The position numbers were made by a program, and so were the translations under genes. Shown here piece by piece: positions 44,968 through 54,850 of a DNA stretch of 64,000 nt; positions within the stretch are counted from its first letter, which is position 1; each line of letters opens with the position of its first letter. Origin of the DNA: JBGLNJ01 sp041300525 (lineage in GTDB: Bacteria; Chloroflexota; Anaerolineae; Fen-1058); NCBI GenBank assembly GCA_041300525.1, contig JBGLNJ010000001.1, positions 2,604,001-2,668,000 of the forward strand, read 5' to 3'. Below the pieces are notes generated by a model. That model searched no databases, had not been told where the DNA came from, and was given only the letters and a program-made list of their open reading frames with translations.

Positions 44968-46221
44968 TCAATGCTGTTTCATGACGAGCGGTAGATAGAG
45001 CATAAACGGCCTGACCTCAATATCCAGCTCCGCATGATCCGGGTAACTGCCCGGCTGCCCCGCAATGTCGGCGACGTTGTGCAATGTCCGGTTCGGCGCG
45101 CCACCCACCGTCGCCGTGATGACGATTTGCCCCTGCGTCGTAGTGCTGATCGCACCAAGATTCCACACCAACTGCGGGGACGAAAGAGGCGTCACAGGCA
45201 TCGGCCTGGCGGCTGTGACTGTGATACCAGAAGGTAACGTATCCGTCAAGAAAACCCCATCCGCTGCTTGATCCCCGTCGTTCCGGTACCGCAGCGTGTA
45301 GACGAACTGCTCACCCACGTTAACGCTCAGCGCAGAAGCTTCCTTAGTTACCCGCAGAACGGCTCCGTTGGGGACAACTAGCGTCGAGAACGTGGACAAC
45401 GACATCGGCAGGAGACGGGCGTCCGCCACCGCCGTATTCGTAATCGTGCCGGCGGCAGCCGGGGCCGTGGTTGTGATCACGACAGTGCGATTTGCCCCAG
45501 GTCCCAGGTCTCCCAGCGACCAGCGGATCAACGGTGGGGTCAGTGTATCCGGTGTTGGCGATGCGCCCGCCAGTGTGAGGCCGGTCGGCAGAATATCGGC
45601 CAGCGTCAGATCGCTCACCATCACGTCGCCAGTGTTATCACACCGAAGGGTGTAAACCAACAGCCTGCCGACAAGCACATACAAAGGGCCCGTCTTGGTC
45701 AAGTGCAATTGCCCGGACGGCTGCTGCGTCACGCTCGTCAGCAGCGAGGCGTGAGTGGGCGTGACAAAGTCCGCCATAATCAGAGCGTGGTTATACAACT
45801 GATCGTAGCCGTCCAGTACGTTCACGCGCACCGTCACAGCGTGGTTCTCCGTCCCCGGCCCAACAGAAGGCGCCGTAAAGAGGAGCACGCCATTCGAGTA
45901 GGACTCGGCCGCCGGATCGGTAGACACGAGTTGCACACCGGCCGGCAGAAAATCGTACATACGAACGTTGAACGCCCGTGAGCCTGTCGTGTTGGAGTAA
46001 GTGAGCGTGTAGGTGATTTGTCCGCCCGAGACGGGGGCGCTGTTATCAACCGTCTTGCGGAGGCCAATCGGACTGGTGAAGGTCAACGATGAAAGCCCGC
46101 CGGACGCTTTTAGGCCCGGAGTGGACAAAAGCCAGGCGCTGACCAAGGCCAGCCCGGCCACGCAGATCAGGACGACGATAGATCGAATAGGAAATGGCTC
46201 ATTCACTCTCTTACCTGACAT
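44968..46221 (-). CDS. Secreted DUF11 repeat protein
   Basis: 417 residues from ATG 46221, which has GGGAGG. A signal/anchor helix (about 13–33) is followed by three DUF11-type beta-sandwich repeats (about 50–400), each with KTxxxxxVxxGxxxxYTLxxxN and LPxGxxLxxxxP elements. DUF11 modules are common in adhesive or cell-surface proteins. The C-terminus is MLYLPLVMKQH, the same tail type as the fragment at 3847. Function unknown beyond probable surface display. Confidence 0.8.
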   Translation of the reverse strand: MSGKRVNEPFPIRSIVVLICVAGLALVSAWLLSTPGLKASGGLSSLTFTSPIGLRKTVDNSAPVSGGQITYTLTYSNTTGSRAFNVRMYDFLPAGVQLVSTDPAAESYSNGVLLFTAPSVGPGTENHAVTVRVNVLDGYDQLYNHALIMADFVTPTHASLLTSVTQQPSGQLHLTKTGPLYVLVGRLLVYTLRCDNTGDVMVSDLTLADILPTGLTLAGASPTPDTLTPPLIRWSLGDLGPGANRTVVITTTAPAAAGTITNTAVADARLLPMSLSTFSTLVVPNGAVLRVTKEASALSVNVGEQFVYTLRYRNDGDQAADGVFLTDTLPSGITVTAARPMPVTPLSSPQLVWNLGAISTTTQGQIVITATVGGAPNRTLHNVADIAGQPGSYPDHAELDIEVRPFMLYLPLVMKQH

Positions 46222-46310
46222 GACGACCTCCCTAGTTTTGTTGAACACGAGACTGAACACGGATCTGCGCACGCGCGCCACTGGCTTACATGCTCACCTC
46301 CCTGTTGATA

Positions 46311-47147
46311 CTACTTGACCTTGCCCGAGCGCAAATACTCTTTGGGCCGGAACATGTCCTTCCACGGCTCGCGCAAGATGCTGCGCGACGAGCCTGCGCC
46401 GGCCCAGTAAGTTGCCCCCCGCACGATGACGACCGGCAGCCGCGCTGTCGTCTGCCCCATCAGCATCGAGGCGGCCGCCGCGATTTCGTCGGCGCGGTTA
46501 ATGATCGTGCGCTCCATGACGTAGCCAAAAATGTCGGTCTGGCCGCGCATGTCTATGAGCGGATCCATCCCCGCCACGCCAATCGCCATCCCCATCACAC
46601 CTTCACGGAAGGGGCGGCCCAGCGTGTCAATGACGAGCACGGCCAGCCGCTTGCCGGAGAGCGACTGAAGCCGCTCTTGAATCGCGCGCGCCGATGCGTC
46701 CGGGTCTTGCGGCAAGAGCATCAGGGTCACGTCGTCACCCTGCTCGACGTTGGAGCGGTCAATGCCGGCGTTCGCGCAGATAATACCCAGGCGATTTTCC
46801 ACTACCAACAGGTCGGGCCGCATCGCCATCACGCCGCGCGATTCACGGAGCACCACTTCCACAAAGCGCGCGTCTTTGCGCACCAAAGCGGCCACCTCCA
46901 ACGCTTCGGGTGAAGGCTCGACCTGGCTCAACCGGACCGAATGTCCCTCGGCTTTGGAGACAACCTTTTGCGTGACAACGACCACGTCGTGATCATCAAG
47001 GGCCAAGTCCGCTGCCTGCGCTCGCTCAAAGATAATAGCCGGCAGATCGTCGCCGAGTTGGATCATGGGAATATCGGGAACGGCCATGATTTCGATTTTG
47101 GGCAATGGCTGTGTCTGACGATTCGGTGCGTCCACGGGCAACTCCAT
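46311..47147 (-). CDS. cofE: Coenzyme F420-0:L-glutamate ligase
   Basis: 278 residues. Adds glutamate residues to F420-0 using GTP. Expected motifs are present: VVVTQKVVSKAEG, VVENRLGIICANAGIDRSNV, LAVLVIDTLGRPFREGVMGMAIGVAGM and DELASAA-like ADEIAAAASMLMGQ. ATG 47147 (MELPVD) lies after AAGGG; the upstream ATG at 47180 is possible. It is divergent from fmt. Closest to the CofE-only form, without the FbiB reductase domain. Confidence 0.9.
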   Translation of the reverse strand: MELPVDAPNRQTQPLPKIEIMAVPDIPMIQLGDDLPAIIFERAQAADLALDDHDVVVVTQKVVSKAEGHSVRLSQVEPSPEALEVAALVRKDARFVEVVLRESRGVMAMRPDLLVVENRLGIICANAGIDRSNVEQGDDVTLMLLPQDPDASARAIQERLQSLSGKRLAVLVIDTLGRPFREGVMGMAIGVAGMDPLIDMRGQTDIFGYVMERTIINRADEIAAAASMLMGQTTARLPVVIVRGATYWAGAGSSRSILREPWKDMFRPKEYLRSGKVK

Positions 47148-47275
47148 TGATTTGAGACCCTTTTCAGCTAACCTAAACAATGGTAAACTTGTGTGCCTGC
47201 CAGAGTATAGGTCATCTTTCTAGTGTAAACCAGCAAGCCCCAAAGGTCAAACCAGAAGGGAGCGACAATCAACTG

Positions 47276-48208
47276 ATGAACCGCATCGTATTCATGGGCA
47301 CACCCGAGTTCGCCGTGCCAACGCTGGCGATGTTGGCAGAAAATCAAGTCGTCGGCGTGTTCACGCAACCCGATAAACCCGCCGGGCGCGGGCGACAGCT
47401 GACCGCTTCGCCGGTCAAGCGTTGGGCCGTTTCGCAGGAACACAGCCTGCCGGTCTTGCAACCGCGCACGCTGCGCGATCCCACCGTGCAGGCGCAACTG
47501 GCCGAACTGAAACCGGAGATCATTGTCGTCGCGGCGTTTGGATTGTTGCTGCCTCAGGCCGTGATCGACCTGCCGCCGCACGGGTGTATCAACGTCCACG
47601 CCTCGCTGCTGCCCCGGTATCGCGGCGCAGCGCCCATCCCCGCCGCGATTCTCAATGGCGACGCGCACACCGGCATTACGCTGATGCGATTGGACGCCGG
47701 GATGGACACGGGGCCGATCATCGCGCAAGCCAGCCTGCCCATCCAACCCGACGACACGACAGGCACACTTTCGGCGCGGCTCGCCGAACTCGGCGCGCAG
47801 TTGACGGCTGCAATACTGCCCCGTTGGCTCGCGGGCGAGATCACGCCGCAGCCGCAAGACGAGACCCAGGCCACGCTCGCGCCCAAGTTGAACAAAGACG
47901 ACGGGCGGCTGGATTGGTCCAAGCCGGCGGTGGAACTGGAGCGGCGCGTGCGCGCGTTTTCACCCTGGCCCGGAACCTTTACGACTTGGAACAGTAAACT
48001 CTTGCGCATCCTCTCGGTTCAGGTGACAGGTCGCAAGACGCAGGGCGCAGGGGCGCTAGTGGTGAAGGATGAAAGCGGCATTGGCGTGGCGACCGGCGAA
48101 GACATTTTGCAGTTGGGTATGGTACAGTTGGAAGGCAAACGCGCGATGAGCGCGGTGGACTTCTCTCACGGGCAGCCGGCGTTCGTCGGCAGCCGGCTCG
48201 GAGAATGA
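47276..48208 (+). CDS. fmt: Methionyl-tRNA formyltransferase
   Basis: 310 residues. Formylates initiator Met-tRNA. RIVFMGTPEFAVPTL, the formyl-THF loop HASLLPRYRGAAPI, the catalytic Asn/His/Asp set (INVHASLLPRYRG, MDTGPII) and the C-terminal OB-fold anticodon-like domain (LDWSKPAVELERRVRAFSPW) are complete. ATG 47276 is the family start. It is followed one base later by panE. Confidence 0.96.
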   Translation: MNRIVFMGTPEFAVPTLAMLAENQVVGVFTQPDKPAGRGRQLTASPVKRWAVSQEHSLPVLQPRTLRDPTVQAQLAELKPEIIVVAAFGLLLPQAVIDLPPHGCINVHASLLPRYRGAAPIPAAILNGDAHTGITLMRLDAGMDTGPIIAQASLPIQPDDTTGTLSARLAELGAQLTAAILPRWLAGEITPQPQDETQATLAPKLNKDDGRLDWSKPAVELERRVRAFSPWPGTFTTWNSKLLRILSVQVTGRKTQGAGALVVKDESGIGVATGEDILQLGMVQLEGKRAMSAVDFSHGQPAFVGSRLGE

Positions 48209-48209
48209 A

Positions 48210-48897
48210 ATGAGAATCGTCGTCGTCGGCGCTGGCGCTATCGGCGGATTTGTGGGGGGAAAACTCGCGGCATCCGGTCACGCTGTGACGTTCGTTGACC
48301 GGCCCTTCTTTGCAGACGCCGTGCGCGAAAACGGGCTGCGCATCATCGAGCCGGACAACACGACGACGATCCATCCGACGGTCGTGACCCAACTGGCAGA
48401 GGCCTTCAAGAGTTCATCGCCCGCCGACCTGGTTTTGATTTGCGTCAAGACGTTCGATATGCAAGCGGCGGTTGACGAACTGCGGCCCTACGGCTCGCGG
48501 TTCCGACATATCCTCACACTCCAGAACGGCCTCAGCAATGAAGACATTCTTTCGCAAGCGTTCGGCGCGGGCAAGGTCATCGCGGGAACGATCACGCATC
48601 CCGTCGTCGTGCCGGAGCCGGGCGTGGTGCGCTCGGAAAAGAAAAAAGGCGGCATCGGCGTGGCGCTGGTGAACGGGCAGAGCGCCGACTCGTGGGCCGA
48701 CACGCTGAACAAGACCGGCATCGTCACGCGCGCCTACGCCGACTATCGCGCGATGAAGTGGTCCAAGTTGCTGCTCAACATCATCGGCAATGCGACTTCG
48801 GCGGTGTTGAATATGAACACAGTGCGCGTGTTCGCCGACCGGCGGCTGTTGTGGCTGGAAACAGAGCAATTGCGCGAGGCCATCCGCGTGATGAGTG
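48210..48897 (+). pseudogene. panE: Ketopantoate reductase (ApbA/PanE), C-terminus cut off
   Basis: About 229 native residues. Rossmann GxGxxG in VVGAGAIGGFVGGKLA, VKTFDMQAAVDEL, LQNGLSNED and the catalytic-lysine helix MKWSKLLLNIIGNATSAVL are present. Homology ends at LREAIRVM; about 80 residues of the C-terminal helical domain are missing. Sequence after about 48897 belongs to the opposing AI-2E transporter gene. The start is one base after the fmt stop, so fmt and panE are coupled. Confidence 0.88.
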
Positions 48898-49445
48898 TTG
48901 TTCAGGCCCTCGTTGATGGGCTGCTGGATCACTTGGGGAACCCGGCTTTGATATTGCTGCAAAAGATGGCCGCCGATTTCTTGCAGCCTGTCTACCGAAG
49001 GGATGCTGGCGATGAGTTGCTGAATCTGGGTCACGACCGGGGGCACGACGTAGGCGATCGCGCCGATGACCAGCGCAACGCCGCCCACATACACGATCAG
49101 GATCGCCAGAGGACGCGGCGTATGCCGGGCGAGCGCGTTGACAATCGGCAGGGAAATATAAGCCAGCACCAGGCCCATAGCGAACGGCGATAAGGCCGTC
49201 CGTGCGTTCCATAGCAGCCCGCCAACCGCCCAGAGCGCCGACGCTACCAGCAGCCAGCGCGTTAGAGTGCGCAGAGAGAGATTCGGGCGCGCGCTTTGCT
49301 CGCCCGCCGAGGGTAAGGGCTGAGATGGCAGGGTGGGGGTGGCCTTCTGATCTCCTGAAGATAGAGGTCGAGGATCTGCCACCATCGGTTTTTCGACATC
49401 AGTGGGCGGATCAACCAAGTGATCCGCCGTAGCGGTTTTTTCCAT
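48898..49445 (-). pseudogene. AI-2E family transporter, N-terminal part
   Basis: N-terminal ~185 residues: a Pro/Ser/Thr-rich cytoplasmic head, then helices LVASALWAVGGLLWNAR, LSPFAMGLVLAYISLPIVNAL and PLAILIVYVGGVALVIGAIAYVVPP. The characteristic VVTQIQQLIASIP periplasmic stretch follows. The later helices (TqsA/PerM core) are missing beyond NEGLN at the junction. ATG 49445 is assumed; a GTG at 49472 is also in frame. Confidence 0.75.
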
Positions 49446-49530
49446 AGCCTGTGTCGTCTGGGTAGGTCGCACGATGCCCCGCAGACGGCGGTATTATAGC
49501 CCTAAACTCGCCGCCGCGAAAGCCGGCCAG

Positions 49531-49564
49531 GGCCTCCGAGGCCCGTCGAGGAACCTCGGAGGCC
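49531..49564. repeat. Palindrome downstream of the acetyltransferase gene
   Basis: GGCCTCCGAGG (49531–49541) pairs with CCTCGGAGGCC (49554–49564). It lies 10 bases after the acetyltransferase stop in the minus-strand sense and resembles the palindrome at 1291–1359. Confidence 0.65.
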
Positions 49565-49574
49565 TGAAGGGTCA

Positions 49575-50981
49575 TCAGCCCACCGGCATCACATACGAAC
49601 TCTGACTTTTAAACAGCACGTTCAGCAGTGCGGTGGCTTCGTCCTTTGCCCAACAATCGGGAAAGGCTGCGCGCAGGTCAGCCAGAGAGCGGCGACCGAA
49701 GAGCAGTTGCAGAAACACGAGCGGGGGGAAAGCGGCGCTGGCATCTCCGCCTTCGCTATCCATGCTTTGCCACGGCTCGGTGGCGGTGAGCTTGCCGTTT
49801 TCAAACGCCATGCGGAACCCGCCACGGTATTCGTTGATCTTGAGTTCGCCGGTGTGACCGGCCAGTGGCGAGCGGGCCAATCGCGCTTCGAGCACCAGTG
49901 CGATGTGCCGCAGGAAACCGGGCACGTCAGCCACGCGGATATACCAGCCGTAGGGCGGGCGCGCCTTGGGCAACAGCTCAGGGACGGCTTCAAAAACAGG
50001 GTGCTCGCGCCCGAATCTCCAGTACAGCGATTTCAGGTTGACCTTTCGCGCGGCGGCCTGAGCTTGGGCCAACGGCCTGAGCGCGCGCATCACGGACGGC
50101 ATGGCCGCGCGCAGCGATTGCCCCTTCGCGACGACCAACTCGTTAACCATGAACAGGTCATCCCACATCTCGCGGTCAATCACCAGGTAGCCCACGGCTT
50201 GCCCGTCAGCCTTTTCGATGATGTAGAACGGCCGCCGCTCGAACGAGTTGGGCGAGTACCACTCGAATAGCGCCTGCCACAACCCGTCAGGCCGCGGACA
50301 CGCGACGAGTGAGCGGGCGCAATCCTGTTCGTACAGCGCCTTGACGAACGGCAGGTCATCCTTCAACGTCAGCGATGTCATCGGGCGCAGGCGATACGGC
50401 TCGGTTTCCCCTTCTTTCAACGCCGGGATGCTTTCCCAGTACGTCACGCGCCCGCCGTCCAGGTCAAGCGCGTACTCGTACCCGAACTGGCGATAGTACC
50501 ACAGGATGCCGGTGATGCCCTGGACAAGGTGGCCCATCGCCGCGCTCTTGGCGTGCAGCACGTCGAATTGCACGCGCACCAGCCCGCGCCGCCGGTAATC
50601 GGGATCGGTCCCCACCGCTTCCGGTCGCCCGACGCCGAACGGAATCCCGGCATACGTCCACGTCTGCGGGATCAGGCATACGGTCGAGACGACGCGAGGC
50701 GTGTCCGCGCGCGTATCCTCGACCAGCGTCACATTCGACGGGCCGCACGTGGGGTGTGATTCGGAACAAAGATCGCGCGCCCACGCGGCGACCATCGGAT
50801 CAAAGTGATCTGGGCGTTCATACCCGTGAATGCGCCCGTTGAACTGCGCGATCTCTTCCGCGTCGGCGGGCGTGGCAAAGCGAAGGACGAGTCCATCGCC
50901 CAGGTCGCGGGGAAGGCTGCGCGCAGCGTCCGCGACCATCAGTTGTGGTTTGAATATTGTATCAAGTTGTCGAGTGTTCAT
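49575..50981 (-). CDS. Eis-like GNAT N-acetyltransferase
   Basis: 468 residues. An N-terminal GNAT domain with the acetyl-CoA loop VGTDPDYRRRGLVRVQFD (about 128–145), a second GNAT-like domain (about 200–340) and a C-terminal SCP2-like fold (about 360–468) match the three-part Eis layout. ATG 50981 has AGAGGT and overlaps the HAD gene's end by 20 bases. Substrates of Eis proteins include aminoglycosides and amines; here the substrate is unknown, though an APH-like gene is in the same run. Confidence 0.82.
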   Translation of the reverse strand: MNTRQLDTIFKPQLMVADAARSLPRDLGDGLVLRFATPADAEEIAQFNGRIHGYERPDHFDPMVAAWARDLCSESHPTCGPSNVTLVEDTRADTPRVVSTVCLIPQTWTYAGIPFGVGRPEAVGTDPDYRRRGLVRVQFDVLHAKSAAMGHLVQGITGILWYYRQFGYEYALDLDGGRVTYWESIPALKEGETEPYRLRPMTSLTLKDDLPFVKALYEQDCARSLVACPRPDGLWQALFEWYSPNSFERRPFYIIEKADGQAVGYLVIDREMWDDLFMVNELVVAKGQSLRAAMPSVMRALRPLAQAQAAARKVNLKSLYWRFGREHPVFEAVPELLPKARPPYGWYIRVADVPGFLRHIALVLEARLARSPLAGHTGELKINEYRGGFRMAFENGKLTATEPWQSMDSEGGDASAAFPPLVFLQLLFGRRSLADLRAAFPDCWAKDEATALLNVLFKSQSSYVMPVG

Positions 50982-51579
50982 TGAGATACCTCTTTACGTC
51001 ATTGATGGTTTGTTCGGTGCTCTTGAACTGCACCCCTTTCATGCCGAGCGATTGCGCGGCCTGCACGTTTTCCAGCATATCGTCCACGAACACGGCCTCT
51101 TCAGCTCGAACGCTCAGCCGCTCAAGCGCGAGTTGAAAGATGCGCACGTCCGGTTTGGCGAGTTTGACTTCAGCCGAGTAGATGGCGTCATCCACATAGC
51201 TGCCCAGATTGAACTTGCGATCCAGCACCAGCCGCGCATCCGACCAGGCATTGCTGATGATGCCGACTTTGTAGCGCGGACGCAGCGTCTGCATGAGTTG
51301 CGCCAGGTCAGCGTCGAGCGAGTCGCCTTCCCAAAAGTCGCGCTGGAATTGAGGCAACTGCTCGTCGCTCAGCCTCAACGTTTCAGCGACATATTTCCAG
51401 ATGGCCTCTTCGGGAACCTCGCCCGTCACGGCGCGCGCCGCAACCTCTGAATCGAAAACCAGGCGAGTCAAATCCTCTCGGGACAGACCCAGCCGTGCTT
51501 CCCACTCGTGCCGCTTGTCGTGATTCTCCATGCGCAGGAGAACGTCCCCGATGTCAAAGATGACGGCTCGAATTGTCAT
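50962..51579 (-). CDS. HAD-superfamily hydrolase
   Basis: 205 residues. Motif I FDIGDVLLRME has Asp then a Gly where the second Asp is usual (DxGxV/L class, as in YihX/epoxide-hydrolase-like HADs). Motif II is IISNAWSD, the motif III Lys is in AKPDVRIF, and motif IV is AVFVDDMLENVQAA. ATG 51579 follows a perfect AGGAGG. Phosphatase or dehalogenase-like activity; substrate unknown. It lies between the APH-like and acetyltransferase genes, all minus strand. Confidence 0.87.
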   Translation of the reverse strand: MTIRAVIFDIGDVLLRMENHDKRHEWEARLGLSREDLTRLVFDSEVAARAVTGEVPEEAIWKYVAETLRLSDEQLPQFQRDFWEGDSLDADLAQLMQTLRPRYKVGIISNAWSDARLVLDRKFNLGSYVDDAIYSAEVKLAKPDVRIFQLALERLSVRAEEAVFVDDMLENVQAAQSLGMKGVQFKSTEQTINDVKRYLNEHSTT

Positions 51580-51601
51580 TTTCCCTCCTGTCGAGATTCG
51601 G

Positions 51602-52603
51602 TCACAGGCGCTCAGCCAGTGACTCGAAATGAAAGTCAATATAAGGCACGTCGTTTTCGATCTTGTGCTTGCGCCCATTCATAAAGCTGGCAACCCAGGG
51701 ATCGTCCAGATGGTTCACGTCAAAGCTCCGGTGGATGATGGCATACAGATCAATCTCGCGCAGCTTGAGCCAACGCGGCAGGTCCTTCAGCCACGCGGGG
51801 TCGAAGCGGTTCTCGCGCTGGTAGCCGCGCATAAAGTGCGGCATGAATTCCCGCGTGAACTCGGGCGCGTCCGCGCCGCTGATGGGCACAGCATAGAACA
51901 GCACCATGGCGATGTCGTAGATGAACGGGCCATAGACGCAGTCGTCAAAGTCAAACAGGGTAATGTTGCCCGCCTCGTCCACGAACAGGTTGCCCGTATG
52001 AGCGTCCTGGTGGATCAGGCCGTAGGAGGCGGCGTCCCTGGGCAGCGCGCGCAGAGACTCGACCAGCGCATTATATTTCTGGACGATGGCGGCTTCCGAA
52101 GGCGGCAGGAAGCGTTCCACTTCTAACATGCAGGGATCGTCCCATTCGGGCCGCCAGGTGGCCGGGTCGGGCGCATACTTTTTGGCGAGCGCGTGCATAC
52201 GGCCCACCAGCGCGCCATAGGTCTCGTAAAAGCCCGGCAGGCCGTCCGACTTTTGGGGATGGCGGCCACGCGCCTTGACGAACGCGGTGGCGAGGAATTG
52301 TCCGCCTTGCCCGTCGTCAATCAGCTCCACCAGCCGGTCGTTCTGCGACTGGATCGCGCGCGCCACGGACACGCCGCCGTCGGAGAGGTAATTGATCCAG
52401 TTGACCTCGCCCTGGATCATGGGCACGCTGCGGCGCAGGCTGTGGCCGATGCGCAGAATGTACTCGCCCTGGCCGCGATCGAACTCGTATAGGTAGCTTT
52501 CGAATCCATCCAGCAGTTGGATGTGATCCGGCGCGATGTCGAAACGCCGCATCGCTTCCTGCAAGATGGTGTCGTTATAGCGGTCCTTAATTTTCTTTTC
52601 CAT
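51602..52603 (-). CDS. Aminoglycoside-phosphotransferase-like kinase
   Basis: 333 residues. APH fold: Brenner motif LIHQDAHTGNLFVDE and metal-binding LFDFDDCVYG, with the N-lobe around YLYEFDRGQGEYILRIGHS. The His-Gln-Asp start (usual HGD) has the catalytic Asp retained. Proteins of this branch phosphorylate small molecules (choline, homoserine, antibiotics). Placement next to an Eis-like enzyme is suggestive of amine modification, but nothing fixes the substrate. Confidence 0.87.
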   Translation of the reverse strand: MEKKIKDRYNDTILQEAMRRFDIAPDHIQLLDGFESYLYEFDRGQGEYILRIGHSLRRSVPMIQGEVNWINYLSDGGVSVARAIQSQNDRLVELIDDGQGGQFLATAFVKARGRHPQKSDGLPGFYETYGALVGRMHALAKKYAPDPATWRPEWDDPCMLEVERFLPPSEAAIVQKYNALVESLRALPRDAASYGLIHQDAHTGNLFVDEAGNITLFDFDDCVYGPFIYDIAMVLFYAVPISGADAPEFTREFMPHFMRGYQRENRFDPAWLKDLPRWLKLREIDLYAIIHRSFDVNHLDDPWVASFMNGRKHKIENDVPYIDFHFESLAERL

Positions 52604-52672
52604 TGTTAGCCAGCCTACTTTTCAAATCGAGCTATCTTGCTTGTCGCTGGAGTGATAACGCAGAATGCCGAC

Positions 52673-54655
52673 TTATTGCGCCAGACTTTCCCATTCGGTG
52701 GTCAGTTTCTCCAGGTCTACCTGGGCCTGGGCGTATTTCCAACTCAATTGGCGCAACTGGTCAAAGGCTTGCTTCTCACCTGCCATTTGCACCTCGTGGC
52801 TCAGGCGTCTCAAGGCAGCCTCCTGCGTTTCGATGCGAGTCTCGAGCAGCGAGAGGGCTTGTTGTCGCTTGCGGGTTTCCTTGCTGTTGTCGCGGGCAAG
52901 CGGCTTGGGCGGCAGGATGATCCGCCGGGCCTGGGTCGTCGGAGTTGTGCGTTGCAACACGAACTCGCGGTGCGTGCCCTTGAAAACACTCAGCCGCCCG
53001 TTGCCGAGTTCCCAGATTTGGGTCGCCAACCGGTCAATCAGGTATCGGTCATGGGAAACCAGCAAGACGGTGCCGGCAAAGCTTTCCAGCACCTCCTGCA
53101 GTGCTTCCTGGGCCGGGATATCCAGGTGATTGGTTGGCTCGTCGAGTAGCAGCAAGTTCGCGCCTTCCAATGCCAGGATCGCCAGCGCCAACCGCCCGCG
53201 TTCGCCGCCGCTCAGGGCGCTGACGGGCTTGAACACATCTTCGCCGCGGAACAAGTACTGCGCCAGATGGCTGCGCGCCAGCCCGACTTGCATCTCTTTA
53301 TGCCGCAAGAGTTCGTCCAGCACGGTATTATCGGTGTTCAGCGTGTCATGCGCCTGGGCAAAGTACCCAATCTTGAGGCTTGCGCCTAAAGGCACCTCGC
53401 CCTCGAGCGGCTCCAATTGTCCCAAGAGTGTCTTGAGAAATGTTGTCTTGCCACTGCCGTTTGGACCCATCAGGGCCGCACATTCGCCACGCCGCAACTC
53501 GACGTCGTCCATAGTAAACAGCGGGTGTCCGGGATAGCCAATCCTGGCTTGTTTCACCCGCAGGATAATGTTGCCGCTGTTGTGGATGGGGGTGAGCCGA
53601 GGCCGGATTTGGGGCGGGCGGCCCGGCATTTCCAGAGCATTAACTTTGTGGACTGCTTCGATGACGTCCAGCGGTCTATCTGCCCGGAGGCCCAGTTCCG
53701 ACCACTTTTGGCCGTTGCGCAACACCATGATGCCATAGGCCTCAATGGCAGCGATCTGGCGGCTGACCTTGCGCAGTGTGCCCAGCGCCCGGGCGTGTGT
53801 GCTGGCGCGCACCCAGTTGCGTTGGATAAAGTCCACCTCCTTGAGCAACCGGGTTTTTTCTTCCTCAAAAACCCGCTGGTAGTATTCCCAGCGAGCATCG
53901 CGCTGCAGCAAGTAAGCACTATAGTTGCCCGAATAGATATTGATCCCGGTGCGGCCCATTTCCCAGACGGTGTTGACGACATGATCCAGAAAATAGCGGT
54001 CGTGGCTTGCGACCAGTACCGCGCCGTCCCACTCGCCGAGGGTATGCTCCAGCCACTCGATCGCCTCGGCGTCCAGGTGGTTGGACGGCTCGTCCAGCAT
54101 GAGCAGGTCGGGCTTTTCGAGCAGCAGCCGCGCCAGCAGGGCACGCGTTTGCTGCCCGCCGCTCAAATGGCACAGCGGCATCTCCCAGGATTTCCGGTCA
54201 AGGCCAAGCCCCTGCAGCGTTTTCTGGATGCGCACGTCATAGTCAAAGCCCCCAGCGTGGGTAAACGCTTCCTGCAAGTTTCCGTATTGCTCCAGCAGTT
54301 CATCGGCGCAGTGGCCCGCTGCCATTTCCGCTTCCATCGCGCGCAGTCGGGTTTGTTGAGCCTGCAAGGGAGCAAAGACCGTGAGCATTTCGGCATACAC
54401 CGTATTCTCGCGGGCCGCAAAAGCCTCTGCGGCTTCCTGACGCAGATAACCGATCCGCCGCCCGCGCGCCAGGAACACACGGCCGGACGTGGGCTGGCTC
54501 AAGCCCGCCAGGATCAGCAGCAGGGAGGTTTTGCCAATGCCGTTCGGCCCAATCAGGCCGATTTTGCCGTCATTGGCGATATGTACAGAAATACCTCGGA
54601 ACACGTCGAATGCTCCGAACGATAGACTAAGATCGTTGGCGGTGAGGAGAGACAT
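52673..54655 (-). CDS. ABC-F family ATPase
   Basis: 660 residues, two ABC domains and no membrane helices. Domain 1: Walker A GLIGPNGIGKTSLL, signature LSGGQQTR, Walker B LLMLDEPSNHLD. Domain 2: GPNGSGKTTFLK, LSGGERGRLALA, LLLLDEPTNHLD. The linker (about 230–320) and a C-terminal coiled coil (about 590–660) fit Uup/EttA/Vga-type ribosome factors that rescue or protect translation. ATG 54655 with GAGG upstream; the start 57 bases earlier is less likely. Confidence 0.92.
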   Translation of the reverse strand: MSLLTANDLSLSFGAFDVFRGISVHIANDGKIGLIGPNGIGKTSLLLILAGLSQPTSGRVFLARGRRIGYLRQEAAEAFAARENTVYAEMLTVFAPLQAQQTRLRAMEAEMAAGHCADELLEQYGNLQEAFTHAGGFDYDVRIQKTLQGLGLDRKSWEMPLCHLSGGQQTRALLARLLLEKPDLLMLDEPSNHLDAEAIEWLEHTLGEWDGAVLVASHDRYFLDHVVNTVWEMGRTGINIYSGNYSAYLLQRDARWEYYQRVFEEEKTRLLKEVDFIQRNWVRASTHARALGTLRKVSRQIAAIEAYGIMVLRNGQKWSELGLRADRPLDVIEAVHKVNALEMPGRPPQIRPRLTPIHNSGNIILRVKQARIGYPGHPLFTMDDVELRRGECAALMGPNGSGKTTFLKTLLGQLEPLEGEVPLGASLKIGYFAQAHDTLNTDNTVLDELLRHKEMQVGLARSHLAQYLFRGEDVFKPVSALSGGERGRLALAILALEGANLLLLDEPTNHLDIPAQEALQEVLESFAGTVLLVSHDRYLIDRLATQIWELGNGRLSVFKGTHREFVLQRTTPTTQARRIILPPKPLARDNSKETRKRQQALSLLETRIETQEAALRRLSHEVQMAGEKQAFDQLRQLSWKYAQAQVDLEKLTTEWESLAQ

Positions 54656-54744
54656 GGAACAATCCTCCATTGCGAAACACGTCACGCGTAAAATGTGAAA
54701 CGCAGCAGCCATTTTCCAGTGAGCCTAAGCGATGTGGCGGCTGC

Positions 54745-54850
54745 CTATCGGGTGTCGTCCAAATACACCGGCTCGCTTGAAAAGCCGGCCGGCTTTTCGA
54801 CGCCGAACAGCCCAAACGGATCGGTGCGAAAGGCCTCTTCATAGATTCCG
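54745..54850 (-). pseudogene. C-terminal fragment of an unidentified protein
   Basis: A minus-strand frame with no start encodes about 34 residues (IYEEAFRTDPFGLFGVEKPA … VYLDDTR) and stops at TAG 54747–54745. The upstream part is replaced by repeat sequence at 54851. It clearly looks like a protein tail, but the family was not recognised. Confidence 0.5.
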
